The notes: a model not told the origin generated them from the letters alone. 64,000 nt of DNA from Comamonadaceae bacterium (GCA_013297875.1 JAAFIW010000006.1:62001-126000), one strand, 5' to 3'. Shown: positions 34,905 to 43,223, numbered from the stretch's first letter. Numbers and translations are program-made.

Positions 34905-35259
34905 CGCTGAGATCCTAAGGTAATGTATGCCGCGAACCCTGCAACGTAACTTCGCGCATGCGATTTAAATCGGTCATCAATTTCTCCCTCCAAAATGCCT
35001 TATGAATGCGCCAGGCGACCCAGTACGTGCAGTGTAGCTTCAGCACCCAAAACTGATTTGCAAGTCCGTCCGGTGGATCACGCGAATATGATTTGGATCT
35101 GGTATTGCTTTGCCGGTTGTTGAAATCCTCGGTGTCAATATTGTTCAGGCGTATGACTCATAATTTGACAGCTGTTTGAGCAATCAACACCAAGGCCAAA
35201 GGCTTGTTTGGCTACAAAAGCCCCAGAAAACGCAGAAAACACAAGGCTTGGGCATCACC
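34905..35259. other. Intergenic region without a supported gene
   Basis: About 355 bases with lower GC. It contains only a weak trace of the dispersed repeat (GACAGCTGTTTGAGCAATCA near 35168). No promoter, RNA or ORF was supported. Confidence 0.5.
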
Positions 35260-35676
35260 GCTTCGCCCGTGCCTTTTCGGGCCATACGCACAGCGCACAG
35301 TGCTTGGCCGCGTGGGTGAAGTCTTTGTCCGTCGTCAGCAGCGTCAGATCGTGGCGGATGGCCAGTTACGCCAGCAGCGCATCAATCGTGCTGATTTGAA
35401 TGCCTGCTTGACGACACGTCACGCGCAGGCCGCCGCGCCAATGTGATCCTCTCGATCGGGTTGTAGCAAGGGCAACGCCGCAAAGCGTTCGATGATCAGC
35501 GCCTGGGCTTTGGCACCCGAGAAGCCTTGCAGCAGCTCCTGAAGCACCAGGCCGGTGGTGACCACCACGTCTGCGCCTAACAGGGCGTCTTTGAGTTCTT
35601 GCACTTCGGGTTCAGCCGCTTCAACGTCCCGGCGCAGGGCCAGAGATCAAACGCTGGTATCAACCAGTAACGTCAT
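35260..35676 (-). pseudogene. Decayed VapC PIN toxin
   Basis: Starts MTLLVDTSV at 35676, then an in-frame TGA where Trp is expected, SLALRRDVEAAEPEVQELKD, VVVTTGLVLQELLQG, a second stop/frameshift near 35430, IQISTIDALLA, a third stop and LAIRHDLTLLTTDKDFTHAA. All PIN motifs are recognisable but three lesions kill it. The antitoxin upstream is still open. Confidence 0.82.
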
Positions 35677-35876
35677 TTGCCGCGGGACCGTTCCGCCTTG
35701 TAGTCAGACGACGCATCCCACTCCAGTGTTCCCAACAGATCAGCCACGCGCCGTTGCTCGCGGCGCGCGATGAACTCTTGCAGGGCCTTGGTGACCGCCG
35801 CCTTCTTCGTGCGCTCACCACTGACCTGCACGGCTTTGTCGAGAAGGGTCGGATCGATTGCGAGGTTGGTGGTCAT
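35673..35876 (-). CDS. VapB-type antitoxin (orphaned)
   Basis: 67 residues from ATG 35876 (a longer frame opens at 35933). MTTNLAIDPTLLDKAVQVSGERTKKAAVTKALQEFIARREQRRV is the DUF2191-type VapB N-terminus. It ends ATGA-coupled to a dead VapC, so it may persist as an anti-addiction or regulatory protein. Confidence 0.8.
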   Translation of the reverse strand: MTTNLAIDPTLLDKAVQVSGERTKKAAVTKALQEFIARREQRRVADLLGTLEWDASSDYKAERSRGK

Positions 35877-35946
35877 GTGTGACTCCTTGTGCGGGAATCT
35901 ATACATTCTTTGAGTTGCGATGAACCTTTGCAACGACCCCTCGCCG

Positions 35947-36369
35947 TTAAACCGTTACCACCCACGGGTTGACGATGGCAATGCCAGTATCTTCAAAATG
36001 CCGGGTGTTGCGCGTGACCAGCGTCAGCCGGTGGTGGGTGGCAACCGCTGCAATCAACACATCCAGGTCTTCCTGCGGTCGGCCCATGGCCTCCAGCGAG
36101 GCTTTCAAATTGGCCCACACGCGCCAAACCGCAGCGTCGGTTTCCAATGTGCGGGCCGCATATTCAACACATAAACCGTCAAACCACAGCTGCAGGCTGT
36201 TGCGATGCCGCCCAGGTGGCATGCGCTGCAGGCCGTAGTGAATTTCACCCACCGTCACCATGCAGAGCACGCTTTGAGCCGCGTGGCTTTGTACCCAGGC
36301 GAGCACGGCTGCATCGGGCTTTTTTCGGGTCAGTTCTGACACGACACAGGTGTCCAGTAACCATCGCAT
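35947..36369 (-). CDS. PIN-domain toxin (FitB/VapC type)
   Basis: 140 residues. LLDTCVVSELTRKKPD, MVTVGEIHYGLQRM, DVLIAAVATHH and LVTRNTRHFEDTGI give the PIN acidic residues in order, and PDAAVLAWVQSH is typical of the FitB group. Its Phd antitoxin is upstream but separated by a 266 bp MITE that has pushed the genes apart. Confidence 0.88.
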   Translation of the reverse strand: MRWLLDTCVVSELTRKKPDAAVLAWVQSHAAQSVLCMVTVGEIHYGLQRMPPGRHRNSLQLWFDGLCVEYAARTLETDAAVWRVWANLKASLEAMGRPQEDLDVLIAAVATHHRLTLVTRNTRHFEDTGIAIVNPWVVTV

Positions 36370-36375
36370 GGGCTA

Positions 36376-36641
36376 GGGCCTGTTCACACTATTTTTGCAA
36401 GTGCGAACGTGGTTAAAACAGCGCCAATCTAGGCGTACGACGACGGCCAGACTGGTTGTCTGGCCTAGGAGTGCAACAACGAGTGGCGCTGTTTTAACCA
36501 CGTTCCCGACGGGTTGCGGCCAAAAAGGCCATGCGCGGCGTTGCGAAGCCTTGCCGGGGGGATACCCCGGCTGCATTTCGCGCCTAGCGCATGACCTTTT
36601 TGACTCGCAACGCATCTTGCAAAAATAGTGTGAACAGGCCC
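36376..36641. mobile_element. 266 bp MITE inserted between Phd antitoxin and PIN toxin
   Basis: Terminal inverted repeats begin GGGCCTGTTCACACTATTTT and continue TGCAAG; the far end is the exact complement. Flanked by TA on both sides (36374-36375, 36642-36643), the duplication made by IS630/Tc1-type transposases. A second perfect inverted repeat (GTGGTTAAAACAGCGCCA) lies inside. No coding capacity. Confidence 0.88.
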
Positions 36642-36937
36642 TAGCCCAAACGTACCGGCGACTTGCGCGTGCGTCGCGGTGGCGCCTGCAGCACAGGGTC
36701 ACTTTCTTCAGGCACATGGGGGGCTGACAGCAAATACGTGGCAAACCCGTCATCCGTTGGACGCGTGGTGGCAGCAGAGTCAGCCACCGACACCACGTGC
36801 ACCACCGGTTTGCCATGCCGTGTCACCACCTGTGGGCCATGTCGCAGTGCTTGCTCAATCACTTCACTGAACCGGTTTTTCGCTTCCTGGACTTGCCAGG
36901 AAACCGGATTTCCCGTCATTTTGGTGGCTGTATTCAT
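36641..36937 (-). CDS. Phd/YefM-type antitoxin
   Basis: 98 residues. WQVQEAKNRFSEVIEQALRHGPQVVTRHGKPVVHVVSV is the Phd/YefM core. The stop TAG is made of the TA target duplication plus the first base of the MITE. Removing the element would place the toxin ATG 5 bases after the stop. Confidence 0.87.
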   Translation of the reverse strand: MNTATKMTGNPVSWQVQEAKNRFSEVIEQALRHGPQVVTRHGKPVVHVVSVADSAATTRPTDDGFATYLLSAPHVPEESDPVLQAPPRRTRKSPVRLG

Positions 36938-37125
36938 GGCTTGTCTTTCAGGTATCTGGTCTTAATTATAGACGGAATAAAAAATAAGGCCTTTATTTAT
37001 AGCTTTTTTGCATGCCTGTGTGTCAATTGAAAAGAAGGATCTCGACCTGCTGAAACCGCCGTCTGTTAGATGTTTGATCGCCGCGATAATCGGACGACCA
37101 ACATCTGTCTTGTCCCGAGCCCACC

Positions 37126-37992
37126 TTGAACGAACATTTCGAACACCTGCTGACCCGCGCCGCAGTATTGATAGACCGCATCGAAGCGGTCATTCCCCAA
37201 CCCCTGAAAGCCCCCGATTTTTCGCAAGGCATCGCCTGGCGCTACCGCAAGCGCGCCAGCGGTCACGGCAGCCTGGAGCCGGTGCGGCAGCTGGCGGCCA
37301 TGAACCTGGCTGACCTGAAAGAAGTTGACGTTCAGAAAGAAAAAATCCAGCGCAACACCTTTCAGTTTGTGCAGGGCAAACCGGCCAACAATGTGCTGTT
37401 GACCGGCGCACGCGGCACGGGCAAATCTTCGCTGATTCGCGCCTGCCTGCACGAATACGCCACCCAGGGCCTGCGCCTGATCGAGGTGGACAAGGCTGAT
37501 TTGATCGACCTGGCCGACATCGTGGATGTGGTGGCCGAGCGGCCCGAGAAATTCATTGTGTTTTGCGACGACCTGAGCTTTGAAGACGGCGAGCCCGGGT
37601 ACAAGGCACTCAAGTCGGTGCTGGACGGCTCGGTGTCGGCCCCCAGCCCCAACGTGCTGATCTACGCCACCAGCAACCGCCGCCACCTGCTGCCCGAGCA
37701 CATGAAAGACAACCTCACGTACAAACACACCGACGACGGTGAGGTGCACCCCGGCGAGGTGATTGAAGAAAAAATCTCCCTGTCCGAGCGCTTTGGCCTC
37801 TGGGTCAGCTTCTACCCGTTCACGCAAGACGAATACCTGGCCATCGTCGCCCAGTGGCTGCAATCATTCGGCGTGACCCCGCAAGCGATTGCCGCCGCTC
37901 GCGCCCAAGCCCTGGTCTGGGCCCTGGAGCGCGGCTCCCGCAGCGGTCGGGTGGCCTGGCAGTTTGCGCGCGACTATGCCGGGCAGCATTGA
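37126..37992 (+). CDS. DUF815 AAA+ ATPase
   Basis: 288 residues with a TTG start. Walker A GARGTGKSSLI near residue 94, Walker B IVFCDDLSFE near 143, IYATSNRRHLLPEHMKDN with sensor and arginine-finger-like residues. Matches the DUF815 family of AAA+ proteins often found near folK/mutT-type genes in betaproteobacteria. Function unproven. Its end overlaps the Nudix gene start by 17 bases. Confidence 0.85.
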   Translation: MNEHFEHLLTRAAVLIDRIEAVIPQPLKAPDFSQGIAWRYRKRASGHGSLEPVRQLAAMNLADLKEVDVQKEKIQRNTFQFVQGKPANNVLLTGARGTGKSSLIRACLHEYATQGLRLIEVDKADLIDLADIVDVVAERPEKFIVFCDDLSFEDGEPGYKALKSVLDGSVSAPSPNVLIYATSNRRHLLPEHMKDNLTYKHTDDGEVHPGEVIEEKISLSERFGLWVSFYPFTQDEYLAIVAQWLQSFGVTPQAIAAARAQALVWALERGSRSGRVAWQFARDYAGQH

Positions 37993-38533
37993 AAACCCGG
38001 TTTTTGAGCCAAATCGGCCAGCCGCCCAGGGATTCATTGGGTCTGCAGCTACACCTTTAATAGCAGATGCAACCCGACCCCGTGAAGGCGGCCCCAACCG
38101 CCCGCTGGTTCAAGTCGCCGTCGGCGTACTCATCCGACCCGATGGCCGCTTTCTGCTGACATCGCGCCCCCCAGGTAAGGTCTACGCCGGTTACTGGGAA
38201 TTCCCTGGCGGCAAACTAGAGCCCGGCGAGACCGTCGAGCAAGCCCTGCGCCGCGAGCTACACGAAGAACTTGGCATTACCCTGCACACCACGCCCGGCG
38301 CGGTACAGCCCTGGAAAACCGAACAGGTCGACTACCCCCACGCCCTGGTGCAACTGAACTTCTGCAAAGTCTTTGCGTGGGACGGCGAGCTACACATGCG
38401 CGAAGGGCAGCAATGTACGTGGGAGCAGTTGCCGGTGCAGGTGACGCCCGTACTGCCGGGCACCGTACCGGTGCTGAGGTGGTTTGCAGCGGAGCAGAGG
38501 TTTATCGGTGCTACGTATTTTGTAGCTGCTTGA
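37976..38533 (+). CDS. mutT: Nudix hydrolase, MutT-like
   Basis: 185 residues. The Nudix box GKLEPGETVEQALRRELHEEL follows FPG (GX5EX7REVXEEXGX pattern), so it should hydrolyse nucleoside diphosphate derivatives, perhaps 8-oxo-dGTP. The only in-frame start is ATG 37976, which makes a ~35-residue leader of which NRPAAQGFIGSAATPLIADA comes from one dispersed repeat; the C-terminus FVAA and the TGA stop come from another. Confidence 0.88.
   Translation: MPGSIENPVFEPNRPAAQGFIGSAATPLIADATRPREGGPNRPLVQVAVGVLIRPDGRFLLTSRPPGKVYAGYWEFPGGKLEPGETVEQALRRELHEELGITLHTTPGAVQPWKTEQVDYPHALVQLNFCKVFAWDGELHMREGQQCTWEQLPVQVTPVLPGTVPVLRWFAAEQRFIGATYFVAA
38011..38064 (-). repeat. Dispersed repeat at the 5' end of mutT (copy 12)
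   Basis: AAATCGGCCAGCCGCCCAGG, GATTCATTGGGTCTGCAGCT and TTTAATAGC. Diverged in the core (GGGTCTGCAG for GCTCAAGCAG), translated in frame. Confidence 0.75.
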
Positions 38534-38551
38534 GCAGTGAATACCTGAGCG
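38507..38551 (+). repeat. Dispersed repeat at the 3' end of mutT (copy 13)
   Basis: GGTGCTACGTATTTTGTAGC then TGCTTGAGCAGTGAATACCT; its TGA is the mutT stop codon. Confidence 0.83.
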
Positions 38552-38614
38552 TGAGGCTGTTTTTCACAACTTTCAAAGTCTCTGACACCATTCTTTGCTG
38601 GGCAAGCCAAAGAT

Positions 38615-39568
38615 ATGCCTGATACCTATACATTTCGCATCCGATTCAATCGCTCACCAGGGGGCACGATTGATTGCATCGATAACGAAATTCAACTCAA
38701 GTCCACGCATGCGCAGGCTTTGATCACATTCAGAAACCAAGAACCTGAGAAGCCTCTTCGAGATGCCACAAACTTTGTGTTGCGAGGCTCTGGATATTCG
38801 AACCAAGCGGAGGCACTTGCTGCGGGCGAAAACTTTAAGTCCGCTGCATTGGTTGCTCTGGCGAGAGTTCGGGTTGGAGTGGACTTTGGTGATCGCGCAA
38901 CCCAGGGAGCATTTACTGAGGCTGGCCTAATGCGGGTGGAGCAGCTCAGTGGACAAAGAACTCTTAACGATTTTCACGGCCTCATGGCATACCCTTGTGC
39001 TATCACGCCCAGCTTTGTAAAAACTAACTTTCAACTGGGATACGCAGTCGCCACGGAGTCATTTGAGTCAGCAATGCAAGCAGCCATTGCCGCGCAAATA
39101 GTGCTGACTGAGCGTGAGCGGTTGGCATTCACCCTGTTCAATGCGTCGTTCTTCAGGCAAACGGCAGACAGTCGCTTCCTGCTGCTTGCCATGGCCATCG
39201 AAGCGCTGATTGAACCTGCTACGCGCAGCGCAGAATCAAGTAGCCACGTAGAGGCGCTTATCGCCCTCACCAAATCTGCGTCACTCCCACGAGCCGAACG
39301 CGATTCCATGATCGGCACACTGAAATGGCTCTCAAAAGAATCAATCACACAAGCAGGCAAGCGTTTGGTTTTATCCCGCCTGGGCGAGCGCCAATACAAC
39401 GGACAAGCCGCGCCAGCTTTCTTTTCGCGCGTTTACAGCGAACGCAGCAACCTTGTTCACGGCAACCTTCCCTATCCATCACTTTCTAGTGTCGGAGCAC
39501 TGGCTGCCACGTTAGAAGTTTTTGTGTCTGACTTGTTGACCTCGCCATTCATTGGGCTACCCGACTGA
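38615..39568 (+). CDS. Hypothetical protein with HEPN-type motif
   Basis: 317 residues. The C-terminal third ends RVYSERSNLVHGNLPYPSL, which carries R-x4-H (RSNLVH), the catalytic signature of HEPN ribonucleases; ADSRFLLLAMAIEALI before it suits the HEPN helix pair. This is the layout of ApeA-like HEPN proteins. The N-terminal ~150 residues (MPDTYTFRIRFNRSPGGTID) are not recognised. Lower GC than the surrounding housekeeping genes; could be a stand-alone defence or RNA-cleaving protein, but that is inference. Confidence 0.7.
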   Translation: MPDTYTFRIRFNRSPGGTIDCIDNEIQLKSTHAQALITFRNQEPEKPLRDATNFVLRGSGYSNQAEALAAGENFKSAALVALARVRVGVDFGDRATQGAFTEAGLMRVEQLSGQRTLNDFHGLMAYPCAITPSFVKTNFQLGYAVATESFESAMQAAIAAQIVLTERERLAFTLFNASFFRQTADSRFLLLAMAIEALIEPATRSAESSSHVEALIALTKSASLPRAERDSMIGTLKWLSKESITQAGKRLVLSRLGERQYNGQAAPAFFSRVYSERSNLVHGNLPYPSLSSVGALAATLEVFVSDLLTSPFIGLPD

Positions 39569-39632
39569 TTTTTGTTGCCGACTGAAGGTTGTCAACGCTT
39601 GACGTGCTAATTTTCAGTAGCTACAATAATTC

Positions 39633-39905
39633 GTGTTTTTCGAATTCGACCCCTCCAAAGACAAGCTGAACCGCGCGCAGCACGGCTTGTCGCTTGAGTT
39701 TGCGAAGCAGTTGGCCTGGGACGAAGCGCTTGTTTGGGTTGACGAGCGGTATGAATACGACGAAATCCGAATGGTCGGTCTCGTACCGGAGGGCAACGAC
39801 CTGTACTACGTGGCATTTGTTGACCGGGCCGATCGTCGCAGAGTCATCAGCGTGAGGTTTGCCGTGCGCAAAGAGATCAAACACTATGTTGAAAACTACC
39901 CCTAA
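39633..39905 (+). CDS. brnT: BrnT-family toxin
   Basis: 90 residues, GTG start. FEFDPSKDKLNRAQHGLSLEFA...WDEALVWVDERYEYDEIRMVGLVPEGNDLYYVAFVDR....RVISVRFAVRKE is the BrnT fold (RelE-like ribonuclease). Toxin-first order, as in other brnTA operons; it overlaps the antitoxin. Confidence 0.92.
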   Translation: MFFEFDPSKDKLNRAQHGLSLEFAKQLAWDEALVWVDERYEYDEIRMVGLVPEGNDLYYVAFVDRADRRRVISVRFAVRKEIKHYVENYP

Positions 39906-40200
39906 GCGCGTCATTCGCGTCCCCGCTGCGTCTGAAAACGCTCGTCTCGTTGCTGCCGCCAAGGCCGATTCCGATGCGCAGCCGTTGACCACGGCCCAGC
40001 TCAAGGCTATGGTGCCCCTGAAATCGGTGCGTGGCAGGCCAAAGTCTGAGGGTAAGAAGCTGCTGGTTTCAGTTCGCTACAGCCCCGAGGTCATCGCGTA
40101 CTTTCGTGGCACCGGTGAAGGCTGGCAGGCGCGTATGGACGGGGTTTTGGGGGAGTACGTGAGCAAGCATAGTGGGCGGCGAACGCCAAACGCGAATTGA
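39886..40200 (+). CDS. brnA: BrnA-family antitoxin
   Basis: 104 residues from ATG 39886, inside the end of brnT. SVRYSPEVIAYFRGTGEGWQARMDGVLGEYV is the BrnA ribbon-helix-helix DNA-binding end. Long basic N-terminal part. It should repress its own operon and block BrnT. Confidence 0.9.
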   Translation: MLKTTPKRVIRVPAASENARLVAAAKADSDAQPLTTAQLKAMVPLKSVRGRPKSEGKKLLVSVRYSPEVIAYFRGTGEGWQARMDGVLGEYVSKHSGRRTPNAN

Positions 40201-40286
40201 CCGCTCCCACGGCCCTCAAACGCGAGAAAAACTGGAAACAGCTTTACCTGCGTTCCGAAAAGCTGGCGCCGGCCAAGCAACTGGGG

Positions 40287-40679
40287 ATGACATACCCCCG
40301 CGCCCCAGACAGTCGGCTCGCCGACGAACCGATCTTCACGGAAAGCGAGCAATTGAACATCCTCTTCATCTGCAGCCGCAACCAATGGCGCAGCCCCACT
40401 GCCGAGCGCATCTGGCGCAATTACCCTGGTTTGTCGGTTTGCTCAGCGGGTACCAGCGCCAACGCACGTCACCCGGTGAATGAAGCGGACCTGCGCCGGG
40501 CCGACGTGATTTTTGTGATGGAAGAAAAACACAAGTCGCGCTTGGTGGCGGCGTACCCGCGTTTGTTGGAGCACCAAACGATTCACGTGCTGGACATCCC
40601 CGATGACTACAAATTCATGGATCCCGAGCTGGTGGAGCAGCTAAAGGTATCGGTGGGTGCGATTCTGGGAATTTTGTAG
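40287..40679 (+). CDS. Low-molecular-weight tyrosine phosphatase-like protein (COG4551 type)
   Basis: 130 residues from ATG 40287; TTG 40353 (LNILFIC) would give the usual ~109 residues and TTG 40197 a longer form overlapping brnA. LFICSRNQWRSPTAERIW is the P-loop C-x5-R-S, and VLDIPDDYKFMDPELVEQL the conserved C-terminal Asp region. Substrate unknown. Confidence 0.85.
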   Translation: MTYPRAPDSRLADEPIFTESEQLNILFICSRNQWRSPTAERIWRNYPGLSVCSAGTSANARHPVNEADLRRADVIFVMEEKHKSRLVAAYPRLLEHQTIHVLDIPDDYKFMDPELVEQLKVSVGAILGIL

Positions 40680-40685
40680 ATCGAA

Positions 40686-40740
40686 ATGCTATTTAAGTGA
40701 TAGCTGCTTGAGCAGAATATACAAGGGCTGGAAGGTATTT
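40686..40740 (+). repeat. Dispersed ~55 bp repeat, copy 14
   Basis: TGCTATTTAAGTGATAGCTG then CTTGAGCAGAATATACAAGG and GCTG. Confidence 0.87.
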
Positions 40741-40744
40741 TGAT

Positions 40745-40845
40745 GCACAAAGCACAAAGCACAAAGCACAAAGCACAAAGCACAAAGCACAAAGCACAAA
40801 GCACAAAGCACAAAGCACAAAGCACAAAGCACAAAGCACAAAGCA
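40745..40845. repeat. Heptanucleotide tandem repeat (GCACAAA)n
   Basis: About 14.4 perfect copies of the 7-base unit GCACAAA. A unit of 7 changes reading frame with each copy, so copy-number change could affect expression of the downstream aldehyde dehydrogenase 237 bases away. It is not a CRISPR array (no spacers). Confidence 0.95.
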
Positions 40846-40852
40846 GTTCTTT

Positions 40853-40965
40853 TCAGCCAAATCGGCCTCGAGCCCTGGTGAATACGGCTCAACCAGCTAT
40901 GCCTTTGGTAGCAGATGCCGCCGAGCCCCGCGAAGGCAGCACCAACCGCCCGCTGGTTCATGGTC
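40853..40965 (+). pseudogene. Decayed copy of the mutT 5' end
   Basis: Translates PNRPRALVNTAQPAMPLVADAAEPREGSTNRPLVHG, parallel to the mutT leader (PNRPAAQGF...PLIADATRPREGGPNRPLVQ). It includes dispersed-repeat copy 15 (40859-40914). The Nudix domain is absent, so it is a partial duplication. Confidence 0.7.
40859..40914 (-). repeat. Dispersed repeat in the mutT remnant (copy 15)
   Basis: AAATCGGCCTCGAGCCCTGG then TGAATACGGCTCAACCAGCT and ATGCCTTTGGTAGC. Confidence 0.75.
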
Positions 40966-41082
40966 AACGCCCTGACACCTGCGGAATTGGGAAAATGACG
41001 CTTATGTTCTTGCGTTTGATGGCCCTTGCAAAGAACATGGCCGCCAACTGCTCCCCTTGCAACGAAACATCCAACCTCCCCA

Positions 41083-42522
41083 ATGACCCAAGACGCCACC
41101 TCCAATCCAGTAGCCAACGCCAACATTCAAGCCGTATTTGGCAGCCAGTTCGACACGGCTTTGAAGCTGCGTTCGTCCACTGCCAGCGAAAGAATCGCAA
41201 AAATCCGCAAGCTGCGCGATGCGGTGCTGGCCCGCACGGAAAGCCTGTACGAAGCCGCCTATGCAGACTTCCGCAAGCCTCCGGGTGAGGTGGATATGGC
41301 GGAGTTGTTGCCGGTGTGCGCAGAGGCCAATGATGCGATCCGTCACCTCAAAAAGTGGATGAAACCTGTGGGTGTGTGGCCTACGCTGCTGACGGCAGGC
41401 ACCCGCAGCCAGGTGCAATACCAGCCGCGTGGACGCTGCTTGATTATTTCGCCGTGGAACTACCCGGTGAATCTCACCTTTGGCCCGCTGATCTCGGCCA
41501 TTGCGGCGGGAAATACCGTCATCGTCAAACCGTCGGAGATGACGCCGCATCTGTCTGCCTGGATCAGCACCATCATCCAGGAGGTTTTCACGCCAGACGA
41601 AATAGCCGTTTTCCAGGGCGAAGCCGATGTCGCACAAACCTTGTTGAATCTGCCGTTTGACCATATTTTCTTTACCGGCAGCCCCGGCATCGGAAAAGTG
41701 GTGATGGCGGCGGCGGCCAAACACCTGGCCAGTGTCACTTTGGAGCTGGGCGGCAAAAGCCCGACAGTGATTGATGCCAGCGCTGACATTCCCATGGCGG
41801 CCCAAAACGTCATGTGGGCCAAGTACGCCAATGCGGGGCAAACCTGCATCGCGCCGGATCATGTCTACGTGCACGAGAACGTGAAAGACCAGTGGGTTGC
41901 AGCCTGCCGCACCGTGCTTGAAAAGGCTTATGGCAAAACCCTGGACGAGCAACGCAGCAGCCCGCACCTGGCTCACATCGTCAACGCCCGTCACACCGCG
42001 CGCGTGCAGGGCCTGCTCCATGATGCGACGGCGCAGGGCGCGCGCGTGTTGATCGGTGGCGGTGTGGCGCAGGCCGACTGCTTTGTGGCACCCACCTTGC
42101 TGGACGGTATTCCCGCTGGCGCGCGCATCATGCAAGAGGAGATTTTTGGCCCCTTGCTGCCGGTGATCGCCTACACCGACCTGGATCAGGTCATTGCCGA
42201 CATCAACGCGGGCCCCAAACCGCTGGCGCTGTACATCTACAGCCGCACCAAAGCCAACATCCAGCGCGTGCTAACCCAGACCTCGTCGGGCGGGGTGTGC
42301 GTGAACCACGCGTTGGTGCATTTCCTGCATGGCCGACTGCCGTTTGGCGGCGTCAATAACTCCGGGCTCGGCAGTGCGCACGGGCACTACGGCTTCAAAG
42401 CCTTCAGTCACGAAAGAGCGGTGGTGCGCACGCAGTTTTCGCTGGCGACAGCCTTGCTCACGGCCGGTGAAGTGAGGCCTGCAATACGCACGATGCTGAA
42501 ATCGGCGTTCAAGTGGATCTGA
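41083..42522 (+). CDS. NAD(P)-dependent aldehyde dehydrogenase (class 3 type)
   Basis: 479 residues from ATG 41083. PRGRCLIISPWNYPVNL, GNTVIVKPSEMTPH, FTGSPGIGKVVM, the catalytic Glu in TLELGGKSPTVI and catalytic Cys in NAGQTCIAPDHV. The lack of an N-terminal extension and the C-terminal hydrophobic tail (GYFAFS..TALLTAGEVRPAIRTMLKSAFKWI-like) fit the coniferyl/fatty-aldehyde dehydrogenase class. Oxidises aldehydes to acids; substrate unknown. Confidence 0.93.
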   Translation: MTQDATSNPVANANIQAVFGSQFDTALKLRSSTASERIAKIRKLRDAVLARTESLYEAAYADFRKPPGEVDMAELLPVCAEANDAIRHLKKWMKPVGVWPTLLTAGTRSQVQYQPRGRCLIISPWNYPVNLTFGPLISAIAAGNTVIVKPSEMTPHLSAWISTIIQEVFTPDEIAVFQGEADVAQTLLNLPFDHIFFTGSPGIGKVVMAAAAKHLASVTLELGGKSPTVIDASADIPMAAQNVMWAKYANAGQTCIAPDHVYVHENVKDQWVAACRTVLEKAYGKTLDEQRSSPHLAHIVNARHTARVQGLLHDATAQGARVLIGGGVAQADCFVAPTLLDGIPAGARIMQEEIFGPLLPVIAYTDLDQVIADINAGPKPLALYIYSRTKANIQRVLTQTSSGGVCVNHALVHFLHGRLPFGGVNNSGLGSAHGHYGFKAFSHERAVVRTQFSLATALLTAGEVRPAIRTMLKSAFKWI

Positions 42523-42574
42523 CCCACTGCGCAGCGCCGCATGGGCGCATTCCATGAACGATTGATGAGACTTG

Positions 42575-42631
42575 AATTGCTATTTATTTTATAGCTGCTT
42601 GAGCAATATTCATAAGGGCTGTAAGCTTTTT
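42575..42631 (+). repeat. Dispersed ~55 bp repeat, copy 16
   Basis: AATTGCTATTTATTTTATAG then CTGCTTGAGCAATATTCATA and AGGGCTG. Confidence 0.9.
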
Positions 42632-42720
42632 TAATGATATAAATGTTGAACTTGGTGCTCCCGCACCCCGTACAACATTCAACCTTGCAGCGGTTCGTAC
42701 CATGCATAACAGGAGCCTGA

Positions 42721-43155
42721 ATGTTCTCCCACATCTTCACCAGCGTCACCGACTTTGAGCGCGCCCTGAGTTTCTACACCCCGGTGATGAACGCCTTGGG
42801 TCTGGAGCAGCGCTTTTGCGACCGGCAGCGGCCTTGGGCCGGTTGGCACAGTGCGCAGAAAAGCCGGCCGTTTTTTGTGATTTGCCAGCCGCACAACCAG
42901 TTACCGCACCACCCCGGCAACGGGCAGATGGTGGCGTTTGCGGCCGATACGCGAGCCGTTGTTCGTGCGGCCTATTCAGCGGCGCTGGCGCACGGTGGAG
43001 TGTGCGAGGGGCCGCCGGGTTTGCGGGCGCAGTACCACCCGTATTACTACGGGGCCTACTTTCGCGACCCCGATGGCAACAAGCTGGCGGTGGCCTGTCA
43101 TGTAGACGATGACACACGACAGCCGCCTGCGGCGTGCATGACAGATGACGTGTAA
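42721..43155 (+). CDS. VOC (glyoxalase/bleomycin-resistance) family protein
   Basis: 144 residues; GGAG six bases before the ATG. MFSHIFTSVTDFERALSFYTPVMNALGLEQRF and YYYGAYFRDPDGNKLAVACH are the two beta-alpha-beta-beta-beta modules of the vicinal oxygen chelate fold. Likely metal-dependent lyase or resistance protein; no substrate inferred. Confidence 0.88.
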   Translation: MFSHIFTSVTDFERALSFYTPVMNALGLEQRFCDRQRPWAGWHSAQKSRPFFVICQPHNQLPHHPGNGQMVAFAADTRAVVRAAYSAALAHGGVCEGPPGLRAQYHPYYYGAYFRDPDGNKLAVACHVDDDTRQPPAACMTDDV

Positions 43156-43223
43156 GTCACTCGCCACTTTTGTCCAGGATCATTTGCCATTCGGTGCGCA
43201 GCACCGGCCGTCATTTTTCATCC

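Noticed and set aside
35165-35200. Another dispersed repeat copy (ACAGCTGTTTGAGCAATCA)
   Set aside because: Only the core is similar and the flanks have decayed; too weak to annotate.
40745-40845. Possible CRISPR array
   Set aside because: Units are 7 bases, perfect and contiguous, with no spacers; it is a simple tandem repeat.
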